Positions 41,810 through 50,088 of a stretch of DNA of 64,000 bases are shown here, one piece after another. Source of the DNA: Cupriavidus basilensis. GTDB taxonomy: Bacteria > Pseudomonadota > Gammaproteobacteria > Burkholderiales > Burkholderiaceae. The notes under the pieces were generated by a model. The model did not search any database. It saw only the letters and a list, made by a program, of their open reading frames with translations, and was not told the origin of the DNA. The translations under genes were made by a program, and so were the position numbers. The DNA lies in the NCBI RefSeq assembly GCF_029335485.1, contig NZ_JARJLM010000158.1, positions 1 through 64,000 on the forward strand, in the 5' to 3' direction. Numbering within the stretch: position 1 is the stretch's first letter; each line of letters opens with the position of its first letter.

Positions 41810-44800
41810 TCAATGCCGGCATGCCAGCGCGGGACGCGTGCCGCCATCCCGCGCCAGCGGCAGGATGGTCGGCGCGAGCGATTTCAGCAATTGCACCGAC
41901 AAGGCGCTGGTGAAGGCATAGCGCGCGGCATAGGGCTCGTGCGCATAGGCCGTGACATTGCCGAAATAACGATCGCCCAGGAAGAAGACGAAGGTGGCGG
42001 ACCGGCTGACCACGCGCGATGAAATAAGACGGCCGCCCGGCCCGTAGACCTCAAAGCGGTGATCGCCCGTGCCGGTCTTGCCGCCGGCCACCACGCCGCT
42101 GCCGCTCATCGCCGCCTTGAGCGAACCCGCCGTGCCGCTGTCCACCACGCCGATCATCGCCGCGCGCACCACGTCGGCAATATCCTCGCTCAGCAACCGG
42201 GTACCCTGCGTGCCCAGCCCGAATCCGGTTTCATAGGGCGTGCCCGCGGCGAAATCCAGGCTCCGCAAGGCACTGGCCGGCTGGCGCACGCCATTGGCCA
42301 GGATGATGCCCACCAGTTCGGCCAGCGCGGCGGGCCGGTCGCCCGCCGCACCGATCGCCGAGGCGTAGGACGCCGTGATGGCGCTGAACGGGTAGCCCAG
42401 CCGTTGCCAGCGGCGCGCGATTTCGCCGAATGCCTGGCGCTCGAGCTGGCTGCGGATGCGGCGCGTCTGGCCGCCGGGATGCCGGGTCTTGAACAGCCAC
42501 GCGTACACCTCCTGACGCTGCGCGGTGCTGTCGCGCAATACTTCGTCGAGACTGGCGTCGGGCCGCTGGCGCAGATAGTCCAGCAGCCAGAGCTCGAGCG
42601 GATGCACGTGCGCCAGATAGCCGCGATCGTTGAGGTTGAACTTGTCCTGTCCGTACTTGCGGTACATCTTGGCCAGCATGTCGTCGGTCAGTGGCGCGTG
42701 CGGCAGGCCTGCGCGCATCGCCTTGCTGAACTGGGCCAGGTCTGCGTCGGGATCGATGCTGCGCAGCGTGACCGCCAGCCGCAAAGGGGTAAGGGTCCGG
42801 CCTTCCTGCACGCGCCTGGCCGCCTCCGCCTGCGTCTTGCCCTGATACTTCAGGTAGAAGGCGCGCAGGTAATCGCTGCCCTCCTTGTCGGCGAAGCGCA
42901 CCAGGTAGGCATGCCGTTGCGGCGCATCCGGGTTGTTCAGCCACTCGTCGGCGTCGGGATGCAGCCGGTAGGTTTCGTAGCGCACGATATCGCGCATCAG
43001 GCGGATGAACACCAGGTTCACCGAGTGCTTGAAGCCTTCCTCGACCGGCATGATCTTCAGGCTTTCCCAGCGCTCGAAATTGGTAAACGTCTGCAGGCCG
43101 CCGCCGGTAAAGAACGCCTCGCCCGCGCCGCCGGAGTAGCGGCGCTGCATGGCGGCTTCCAGGATGGCGCGCCGGCTCTTGTCGGAGGCGGTGAGCAGGT
43201 AGTTCACCACCCACAGGCGCAGCGCATCGAGCGGGGCCGGCCTGACTTCGCGCAACTGGGCGGCAGACATGCCGGCATACTGCTCATGCAGCTCCGAGAT
43301 GATCTCCAGGTAAGTCACCAGCGTGCGCAGCTTCGCAGTCGAGCCCAGGTTCAGCCGGGCGCCGCGGTTCAGGTCGAAAGGCAGATCGAGGTTGTCGGCC
43401 TGCACGCGCAGCAGGTTCGCGCCGGCGACCCGTTCATAGAGCGTGAAGCTCATGGCCAGCTTGCCGGGATCGTCGCCCTCCCGCAGCAGGTTGTGGCCAT
43501 ACAGCCCGGCGGCGTGGGCGCCGTCGCGCGTGCCCGCCGCCAGCAGTGCGTCGGTGACGACACGCTGCAGCGCCGTGTTGATCGTGCTGTGCGCCGTCAG
43601 GTCGAGGCGGTCGAGTTCATAGCTGCTGCCCAGCCCGAGATAGCGCAACAGGTCGGAACGGACACCGCTGATGGCCTTGCGCGCCACGAACGAGATTTCC
43701 GGGCGGTCCAGCGCGGCGGGCGACAGCTTCAAGGGCTGGGCCAGCGCGGCGTCGCGCAGCCATGGCGGGATGGCGCCGGCGGCGGCGAGCAGGCGCAGGT
43801 GGCTATCCGTCAGCGCTGCCAGCGCCTCGGTATTGCGCCGCAGGAAGTGCGATGGCCCGCGTTGCGCGATGATCAGCGAGAGGGCCTCCTTGAACACCCG
43901 TGCCTGCAGCTGGCCCTGCTCGCCCTCGGCCTGGCCCGCGCCGGGCCCCGGCCCCACGGCACTCGCCAGCAGCCGGTTGGCCTCGTCGAAATCCCGCCCG
44001 TACCAGGCCCACATCCCGTTGCCCAGCCCGTTGATCTCGCCGATGCCGGCCCGGGCAGACAGCGGTACCGTGTTCAGGTAATCGACCAGGATGCGTTGGC
44101 GGGCCGCGACCGTATCCGGCCCGTCCAGGTACGCCCGTATCGACGCACTGGCCATCTGCCTGATCTTTTCCCTGGGCGAACCGGTGCGGCCCGCGCGCGA
44201 ATGGCGGTATTTCTCGATCTGGGTAGCCAGCGTGCTGCCGCCGGCCGCATCGTGCTTCTCATTGAAGAAGTGCATGCCCTGGTCCATGGCGGCGCGCGCA
44301 AAACGGCGCACATCCAGCGCCGGATTGCGCATGGGAAACTCGGGGTCGAGCAGGTCGCGGTTCTCGACGAAGAGCAAGGCGCTCACCAGCAACGGCGGAA
44401 CCGCGCCGAAGCTGGCATAGTCCCGCCGCGGCAGCCGGGGGGGGCCGAACGGCTCGTCATTGCAGTCGAGCAGGTCCAGGCCGGCATGGGTTTTTTCGCG
44501 GTATGGCGCGAACAGGCCGGAATCGGTCAGCTCGAGCATCCTGTCCGACCAGCGCGCCTGGTGTTCGCGCCGAAATCCGCGCGCCTCCAGCAACTCGGTG
44601 AACTGCGGCAGCCGGCTATAGCCGAAGCGCACGTCATAGGGACCGTCTTCCGGAAAGCGGATGCGATCGCTCGGGCCGGGCTGTACCGCAAAGGCGACCC
44701 CTTTCGCCCGCGCCGCAAAGTAGCGCGCCTGCAGCCGCGAGGTGGCAAGTTCCTCGGCGACCACGGCGCCAAGCACGTACGCGCCCCCCGCAAGCAGGGC

Positions 44801-44836
44801 CAGTATCAGGAGCCTGGGCCAGAGACGACGTCGCAC
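41810..44836 (-). CDS. Penicillin-binding protein, GT51 glycosyltransferase plus transpeptidase
   Basis: The 1008-residue protein has one N-terminal membrane anchor (RLLILALLAGGAYVLGAVVA), a GT51-like domain (about residues 150-300) and a C-terminal transpeptidase domain. The transpeptidase keeps LNLGSTAKL (Ser-x-x-Lys, near residue 498) and GGKTGTGDH (near residue 918). The glycosyltransferase is degenerate: motif 1 reads ENRDLLDP where EDxxF is usual, motif 2 GGSTLATQIEKY, and motif 3 REKIRQM with Gln where the second catalytic Glu is expected. It may keep only transpeptidase activity. At over 1000 residues it is longer than typical class A proteins. Confidence 0.82.
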   Translation of the reverse strand: MRRRLWPRLLILALLAGGAYVLGAVVAEELATSRLQARYFAARAKGVAFAVQPGPSDRIRFPEDGPYDVRFGYSRLPQFTELLEARGFRREHQARWSDRMLELTDSGLFAPYREKTHAGLDLLDCNDEPFGPPRLPRRDYASFGAVPPLLVSALLFVENRDLLDPEFPMRNPALDVRRFARAAMDQGMHFFNEKHDAAGGSTLATQIEKYRHSRAGRTGSPREKIRQMASASIRAYLDGPDTVAARQRILVDYLNTVPLSARAGIGEINGLGNGMWAWYGRDFDEANRLLASAVGPGPGAGQAEGEQGQLQARVFKEALSLIIAQRGPSHFLRRNTEALAALTDSHLRLLAAAGAIPPWLRDAALAQPLKLSPAALDRPEISFVARKAISGVRSDLLRYLGLGSSYELDRLDLTAHSTINTALQRVVTDALLAAGTRDGAHAAGLYGHNLLREGDDPGKLAMSFTLYERVAGANLLRVQADNLDLPFDLNRGARLNLGSTAKLRTLVTYLEIISELHEQYAGMSAAQLREVRPAPLDALRLWVVNYLLTASDKSRRAILEAAMQRRYSGGAGEAFFTGGGLQTFTNFERWESLKIMPVEEGFKHSVNLVFIRLMRDIVRYETYRLHPDADEWLNNPDAPQRHAYLVRFADKEGSDYLRAFYLKYQGKTQAEAARRVQEGRTLTPLRLAVTLRSIDPDADLAQFSKAMRAGLPHAPLTDDMLAKMYRKYGQDKFNLNDRGYLAHVHPLELWLLDYLRQRPDASLDEVLRDSTAQRQEVYAWLFKTRHPGGQTRRIRSQLERQAFGEIARRWQRLGYPFSAITASYASAIGAAGDRPAALAELVGIILANGVRQPASALRSLDFAAGTPYETGFGLGTQGTRLLSEDIADVVRAAMIGVVDSGTAGSLKAAMSGSGVVAGGKTGTGDHRFEVYGPGGRLISSRVVSRSATFVFFLGDRYFGNVTAYAHEPYAARYAFTSALSVQLLKSLAPTILPLARDGGTRPALACRH

Positions 44837-45019
44837 GATTCAGGTCCGTTTGCGAGGAAACCGGGGGCAGCCCGGCGCTTCGGCCTGTGCCGGCCGCCTG
44901 CTGGCAACGATGGCACTGTTACGCTGCGTTCGTCACCGCGTATACCCTAGCTCAATGGGGCCTAACGTACAAAGTGCGCGTGCGGCGTCATGGCGCGCCG
45001 CCCCGCCCGCCCCGTCAGC

Positions 45020-46561
45020 CTATATGCGGAACGCGGCAATGGCCTGGTCGAGCTGGCGCGCCTGGTCCTGCAGCGACGCCGCAGCGGCAGTGGCCTGCTC
45101 CACCAGCGCGGCATTCTGCTGGGTGGCTTCGTCCATCGAGGTCACCGCCCGGTTGACCTGCTCGATGCCGCTGCTCTGCTCCAGCGACGCGGCTGCGATC
45201 TCGCCCATGATGTCGGTCACGCGGCGAATCGCCGCCACCACGTCCTCCATGGTACTTGCGGCCCGCCCGGCCAGGCCGCTGCCGGTCGCTACATGCGCCA
45301 GCGAGGTCTCGATCATGGACTTGATCTCGCGGGCAGCCCCCGCGCTGCGCTGCGCCAGACTGCGCACCTCGCCGGCGACCACGGCGAAGCCGCGCCCTTG
45401 TTCGCCGGCCCGCGCGGCCTCCACGGCGGCATTGAGCGCAAGGATATTGGTCTGGAAGGCAATGCCGTCGACCACGCCGATGATCTCCGCCACGGTCTTG
45501 GCCGCCGCGCTGATATCGCCCATCGTGGCCATGACTTCGCCCACCACCGCACCGCCCTGGTGCGCCACCTCGACCGCGCTGACTGCGAGCTGGCTGGCCT
45601 GGCGCGCGTTGTCGGCGTTCTGGCGGACGGTGGAGGTCATCTGCTCCATGCTGGACGCCGTTTCCTGCAAGGATGCCGCCTGCGCCTCGGTACGGCCGGA
45701 GAGGTCGGCATTGCCGGCGGCGATCTGCCGCGTGGCCGCGGTGATGGCCTCCGAGCCGTCGCGCACGCGGCCCACGGTAGTGGCCAGGCTGCCCTGCATG
45801 CGGCCCAGCCCTTCCAGCAGGCGGCCCATCTCGTCGCGGCGCGTCACCCGCACCGGGTGGCTGAGATCGCCCTGCGCGATGCGGTCGAACTGCCGCAGCG
45901 CCAGTTCCAGCGGGCCAACGATGGCACGCAGCAGAAACACCGCGCAGGCGGCCGCCACCAGCAGCGACAGCACGATGGCGGCAATCACGCCGTTGCGGAA
46001 TTGACGGTACGCCACCTGCGATGCATCGAAATTGCCCGCCGCCATCCTGAGCTGCAACTGGCTCAGCCTGAGGCTGCTGTCATTGGCATCGCGGAACAGC
46101 CTGGAAAGCCTGCCATCCATGATCTGGTCGGCCAGGGCACGGTCACGGGCACGCAGCGCTGCGATGATGGCCGCAATGCCATCGCGGTTGGCGGCCTCCC
46201 GCTTGCCGGCGACCTCGCTGGCCAGGCGGTCCTCCTCGCTGTCGCGGGGCAAGGCCATGAACCGCTTCCACGCGGTATCCGAGCGCGCCACCAGCTCTTC
46301 GGTGCGCTCCAGCAGACCGGATGCCTCGGGACTGTCGGGATAAAGCATGGCGCGATCCAGCGCGGTGCGGGCCCGGGTCAGGCTCAGATCCGCCTCGCCC
46401 AGCGCCAGGGCCGAGGCGAGCTGGTTCGAATAGGTGGCCTCATGTGCCTGGTTGGCGGCGCGCAAGCCCAGCAAGGCGGCCGCGCCTATGCCGAGCGCAA
46501 GCAGGAACAACAGGGAAACCGTGGCAATGAGACGGGCGCGGATGGTGAGGCTTGCGATCAT
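45020..46561 (-). CDS. Methyl-accepting chemotaxis protein
   Basis: The 513-residue receptor has TM1 (about residues 11-32), a periplasmic four-helix-bundle-type sensor (about 33-190), TM2 (about 192-213), a HAMP domain ([16 protein letters not shown]) and a signalling domain with the hairpin tip [20 protein letters not shown] and [20 protein letters not shown] (each read as a part). It has no C-terminal NWETF-type pentapeptide, so CheR/CheB may not dock there. Its promoter is of FliA type (46601-46627). The stimulus is unknown. A divergent paralogue starts at 46783. Confidence 0.92.
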   Translation of the reverse strand: MIASLTIRARLIATVSLLFLLALGIGAAALLGLRAANQAHEATYSNQLASALALGEADLSLTRARTALDRAMLYPDSPEASGLLERTEELVARSDTAWKRFMALPRDSEEDRLASEVAGKREAANRDGIAAIIAALRARDRALADQIMDGRLSRLFRDANDSSLRLSQLQLRMAAGNFDASQVAYRQFRNGVIAAIVLSLLVAAACAVFLLRAIVGPLELALRQFDRIAQGDLSHPVRVTRRDEMGRLLEGLGRMQGSLATTVGRVRDGSEAITAATRQIAAGNADLSGRTEAQAASLQETASSMEQMTSTVRQNADNARQASQLAVSAVEVAHQGGAVVGEVMATMGDISAAAKTVAEIIGVVDGIAFQTNILALNAAVEAARAGEQGRGFAVVAGEVRSLAQRSAGAAREIKSMIETSLAHVATGSGLAGRAASTMEDVVAAIRRVTDIMGEIAAASLEQSSGIEQVNRAVTSMDEATQQNAALVEQATAAAASLQDQARQLDQAIAAFRI

Positions 46562-46600
46562 GATGCGAAGGGGGCGGTTCGCTGGAGGGGGACGCCCTCT

Positions 46601-46627
46601 CTATCGGTGCAACGCAACAAAACTTGA
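46601..46627 (-). promoter_or_regulatory. FliA (sigma-28) promoter
   Basis: The minus strand reads TCAAGTTT, 11 bases, ACCGATAG. It matches the enterobacterial FliA consensus (TAAAGTTT-N11-GCCGATAA) at 13 of 16 positions with exact spacing. It lies about 40 bp before the chemoreceptor gene at 46561. Confidence 0.78.
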
Positions 46628-46721
46628 ACTGGCGCCGCGCTGTGTGCCGGAACAGGCGCCCTGCATCCCGCGGACGGCCTGTCGCACTTGATCTAGCTCA
46701 AACAATACGCCATCGCCCGGT

Positions 46722-46748
46722 CAAGTCTGGACGCCGCCGGCCGTTAGC
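46722..46748 (+). promoter_or_regulatory. FliA (sigma-28) promoter
   Basis: TCAAGTCT (46722-46729), 11 bases and GCCGTTAG (46741-46748) match the FliA consensus at 12 of 16 positions. The site lies 34 bp before the plus-strand chemoreceptor start, so both receptors appear to belong to the flagellar regulon. Confidence 0.7.
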
Positions 46749-46782
46749 GGACTGACCTCAAACCCTCGTTTCGATCCCGACG

Positions 46783-48339
46783 ATGAAAAACCTTAGCGTG
46801 CGCACTGGGCTGCTGGCGATCCTGGTGACCTTTGCATTGATGATCGTGTTTGGCGCCGGCGTCGGCGTGCTCGCGCTGCGCGCCGCCAACCAGACCACCG
46901 AGCGCGTCCAGCAGATCGCCGCCCGCACCCTGCTGCTGGACGATGCCTACAAGGACATGACCCGCGCCCGCTCGGCGCTGGCGCGCGCCTATTCCTCGGC
47001 ACGCGAAGGCAGCGCCGGGGTCGATGCCAACGCACTCGACGCGGCGCAGGCATCGCTCAAGCGCTCGGGCGAGCAACTGCAGCGTTTTGGCGCCGCCGCC
47101 GCGCTGGAAGGGCAAGACGAGGCCCTGCGCCGCCAGGTCGTTGGGGCCGCGCGGGCGCACGCCGCCACGGTCGAGCGCGCCATGGCAGCGCTGCGCGCCG
47201 GGGACCCCGCCGGCTATGCAGCCGTCAACGACAAGGAGGTGACACCCTCCGGCGCCGCCTATTCGAAAGGTGCCGCAGCCTTCCAGCAGCAGGCAAGCCA
47301 GCTCGCGCAGCAGGAGGCCGAGGCCAGCGGCGCACGCTACGGCCTGGTGGTCAAGCTGGTGGTCGTGGGCATCACGGCCGCGCTTGGGCTGATCGTCGCG
47401 GTACACCTTGGGCTGCGCGCATTCATCGTCAGGCCCCTGGCCGCCGCCGCCGAGCACCTTGGCCGCGTGGCCGAGGGCGACCTGAGCCAGCGCGCGGCAG
47501 CCGCGGGCGGCAACGAGGTGGGACGCGTGCTCACCGCGGTGGCACGCATGCAGGAGGCGCTGATCCGCACCGTCACGCAAGTGCGGGCCAGTTCGGATTC
47601 GGTCAATATCGGCGCGCGCGAGATTGCCGCCGGCAATACGGATCTCTCCTCCCGCACGGAACAGCAGTCCGCCTCGCTCGAACAGACCGCCGCCAGCATG
47701 GAGCAGCTGACCTCCACCGTGAGCAACAACACGGAGAGCGCGCGCCAGGCCAGCACACTGGCCGCCGAGGCCGCCCGCCTGGCCATGCGCGGTGGCGACG
47801 ACGTGCGCGGGGTGGTGCAGACCATGGGCGACATCAACGGCAGCTCGCAACGCATCGCCGACATCATCGGCGTGATCGACGGCATTGCCTTCCAGACCAA
47901 TATCCTGGCCCTGAACGCGGCCGTGGAAGCGGCGCGGGCTGGCGAAGCCGGCCGCGGCTTCGCGGTGGTGGCGGGCGAGGTGCGGGCGCTGGCGCAACGC
48001 AGCGCCAACGCTGCGCGCGAGATCAAATCCCTGATCGACGACTCGGCCAGCAAGGTCAGCGCCGGCAACGCCCTGGTGGCGCAGGCCGGCCAGACCATGA
48101 GCGAGACCGTGGAGGCCGTACGCCGCGTGGCGCGGATCATGGAGGACATCTCCTCGGCATCGCTGGAGCAAAGCGCCGGCATCGTCCAGGTCAGCCAGGC
48201 GGTGACGCAGATGGAACAGGTCACCCAGCAAAACGCCGCGCTGGTGGAGCAGGCCGCCGCCGCCGCCGGCTCGCTCGAAGCGCAGGCGCACCAGCTTGCC
48301 GAAGCGGTGGGCGCCTTCCGGCTGGCCCCGGTGGCCTGA
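46783..48339 (+). CDS. Methyl-accepting chemotaxis protein (divergent paralogue)
   Basis: The 518-residue receptor has the same layout as its divergent neighbour: TM1 (about residues 8-30), a periplasmic helix-bundle sensor (about 31-190), TM2 (about 190-213), HAMP (GDLSQRAAAAGGNEVG) and a signalling domain with the tip [20 protein letters not shown]. The signalling halves are very alike and the sensor halves differ, as expected for paralogues with separate ligands. It has no C-terminal docking pentapeptide. A FliA promoter precedes it. Confidence 0.92.
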   Translation: MKNLSVRTGLLAILVTFALMIVFGAGVGVLALRAANQTTERVQQIAARTLLLDDAYKDMTRARSALARAYSSAREGSAGVDANALDAAQASLKRSGEQLQRFGAAAALEGQDEALRRQVVGAARAHAATVERAMAALRAGDPAGYAAVNDKEVTPSGAAYSKGAAAFQQQASQLAQQEAEASGARYGLVVKLVVVGITAALGLIVAVHLGLRAFIVRPLAAAAEHLGRVAEGDLSQRAAAAGGNEVGRVLTAVARMQEALIRTVTQVRASSDSVNIGAREIAAGNTDLSSRTEQQSASLEQTAASMEQLTSTVSNNTESARQASTLAAEAARLAMRGGDDVRGVVQTMGDINGSSQRIADIIGVIDGIAFQTNILALNAAVEAARAGEAGRGFAVVAGEVRALAQRSANAAREIKSLIDDSASKVSAGNALVAQAGQTMSETVEAVRRVARIMEDISSASLEQSAGIVQVSQAVTQMEQVTQQNAALVEQAAAAAGSLEAQAHQLAEAVGAFRLAPVA

Positions 48340-48368
48340 GCGGGCGCAGCGCTCGCCGCCGGGCCCGC

Positions 48369-49235
48369 TCACGGCGCCGACAGGCCGCGCTGCAAGGTGG
48401 TCTTGAGCATGGAGAACACCTGCCGGGCCACCGGGTTGGCGGCATTCGGACGTGCCCAGAGGTAGTACGTCACATCCGGCAGGCGCGGCAGCCCATCCTT
48501 GTCCCCCAGCACGCGCATGTCGGCCCCCAGCAGGTCGATGCTGCGCGCGGTAATCCCCAGCCCGGCGCGAATGGCCGCCTTGATGCCGATCAGGCTTGGC
48601 GCCAGGTAGGCGGCGCGCCACGGCACGCCAGCCTCCTTGAGCGCCTCCAGCGCCAGCTTGCGGAACAGGCTGGGCTCATCGGCCAGGATCAGCGGCACCG
48701 TGCTGCCGTGCTCATAGGCAAAATCCGCCGCGCAAACCCAGATGGTGGGCGAGGTGCGCAACACCAGGCCGTCCAGGCTGGTGTCTTCGCGCGTCGACAC
48801 GGTCAGGTCGATCTCCCCGCGCCGCAGCGACTCCATCAGGAAGGGACTGCGCCCCACGTGGATCTCCAGCCGCAAGGCAGGCGAAGCCCGCGCGATATGG
48901 GACAGCAGCGGCGGCAGGATGGTGTCGGCCACATCGTGCGGCGCGCCGATCCGCAGCGATCCGGTCAGGTCGCCCTCGCGCAGCACGCGCAGCGCCTCGT
49001 CGTTCAGGCTCAGCAATTGCCGCGCGTACTCCACCAGCTTGTTGCCATGCCGGGTGAGCTGCTTGCCCCGCCCCTGCCGCTCGAACAGCGCCAGCGCCAC
49101 CTGCTCCTCCAGCCGCTGCATCTGCTGGGTGACGGCGGATTGCGTGCGATGCAGCCGCTCGGCAGCGGCGCCGAAGGTGCCGTGATCGGCAATGGCGACC
49201 AGGGTGCGCAGCAGATCCAGATCGAGATTACGCAT
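48369..49235 (-). CDS. LysR-family regulator (divergent from the organosulfur cluster)
   Basis: The 288-residue protein has a typical LysR helix-turn-helix (LDLLRTLVAIADHGTFGAAA, then RLHRTQSAVTQQMQRLEEQV) and an effector domain starting LTGSLRIGAPHDVADTILPP. It is divergent from the cupin gene at 49384, with two direct repeats between them that may be its binding sites. It probably controls the cluster 49384-54416. The effector could be a thiol or sulfur compound, by context only. Confidence 0.85.
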   Translation of the reverse strand: MRNLDLDLLRTLVAIADHGTFGAAAERLHRTQSAVTQQMQRLEEQVALALFERQGRGKQLTRHGNKLVEYARQLLSLNDEALRVLREGDLTGSLRIGAPHDVADTILPPLLSHIARASPALRLEIHVGRSPFLMESLRRGEIDLTVSTREDTSLDGLVLRTSPTIWVCAADFAYEHGSTVPLILADEPSLFRKLALEALKEAGVPWRAAYLAPSLIGIKAAIRAGLGITARSIDLLGADMRVLGDKDGLPRLPDVTYYLWARPNAANPVARQVFSMLKTTLQRGLSAP

Positions 49236-49248
49236 TCATTAGACTTGC

Positions 49249-49280
49249 TTAAGTGTTTTCATGGGTGATTAAGTGGTTTC
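49249..49280. repeat. Two 12-bp direct repeats, candidate LysR sites
   Basis: TTAAGTGTTTTC (49249-49260) and TTAAGTGGTTTC (49269-49280) match at 11 of 12 bases with a 20-bp period, about two helical turns. They sit directly upstream of the LysR start and about 100 bp before the cupin gene. Confidence 0.55.
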
Positions 49281-49383
49281 GGGCGGTGGCCTTCATTACA
49301 GTGAAACCTGACGGCGCTACGCAACGCCCCGCAAGCCAATATCCCACAAGACTTACCAGAGACCCAGCAAGGATTCTAGAGAC

Positions 49384-49971
49384 ATGTCGATCGCACAACA
49401 ACGCCAGGCCGCCGTCGGGGACGCCATTCGATCCATCAAGGAAATCGTTGCCAGCGCAGGCGTCACCCGTGACTCGCTGGCCGGCGTGCTGACGCAGGTG
49501 GAGCAACTCGCGGCCAGCCCGCAACTGTGGGCGGAGAGCGAATTCGCCCCGCCCGAGGAGGGCGAGCGCCAGGCCCGCTACCTGATTGCCGAAGACACCG
49601 ACCAGACCTTCGCGCTATACCTGAACGTGATGCGGCCCGGCAAGCGCATCCCGCCGCACAACCACACCACGTGGGCCTGCGTGGCGGGCGTGGTCGGCAC
49701 GGAATACAACGACGTCTACCTGCGCACCGACGACGGCAGCCAGCCCGGCGTGGGCACGCTCGCGCATTCGCACACCGTGGAAGTCGGCCCGGGCACGGGC
49801 ATCGCGCTGCTGCCCGATGACATCCATTCGGTGGAAATCCGCGGCGAAGCCGTGATCCGTCATCTGCATATGTACGGCCGCGCGCTCGAAACCCTGACCG
49901 ACCGCCTCTCCTTCGACCTCGAGACCGGCCGCAGCCAGGTCATGGGCGTGGGCGTCAAGACGCGCCGCTAG
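49384..49971 (+). CDS. Cysteine-dioxygenase-like cupin (thiol dioxygenase family)
   Basis: The 195-residue protein of the cysteine dioxygenase family has the cupin metal site PPHNHTTWACVAGVVGTEYN (two His near residue 93) and a third His in LLPDDIHSVEI. Thiol dioxygenases oxidise cysteine, 3-mercaptopropionate or similar thiols to sulfinates with Fe(II) and O2. This subgroup is diverged from mammalian enzymes, so the substrate is uncertain. It begins a likely transcription unit with a rhodanese protein 117 bp downstream. Confidence 0.75.
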   Translation: MSIAQQRQAAVGDAIRSIKEIVASAGVTRDSLAGVLTQVEQLAASPQLWAESEFAPPEEGERQARYLIAEDTDQTFALYLNVMRPGKRIPPHNHTTWACVAGVVGTEYNDVYLRTDDGSQPGVGTLAHSHTVEVGPGTGIALLPDDIHSVEIRGEAVIRHLHMYGRALETLTDRLSFDLETGRSQVMGVGVKTRR

Positions 49972-50088
49972 CAGACACCGGGCTGCCGCGCCGGCACGCC
50001 CGGCCCAACCCTCACCCAATGCATTACCGCTTGCCTCCCGCCCGTGCGCGGCCAGGAGGCCAGGCCCCCTTTTTGCCTGAACAAACAC

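Noticed and set aside
42059..44950. A 963-codon plus-strand open frame
   Set aside because: It is antisense to the penicillin-binding protein gene, whose catalytic motifs are clear. The frame has no ribosome-binding site or family motif.
46744..48621. A 625-codon minus-strand open frame
   Set aside because: It is antisense to the second chemoreceptor gene and lies across its end; the product is Gly/His/Arg-rich with no domain.
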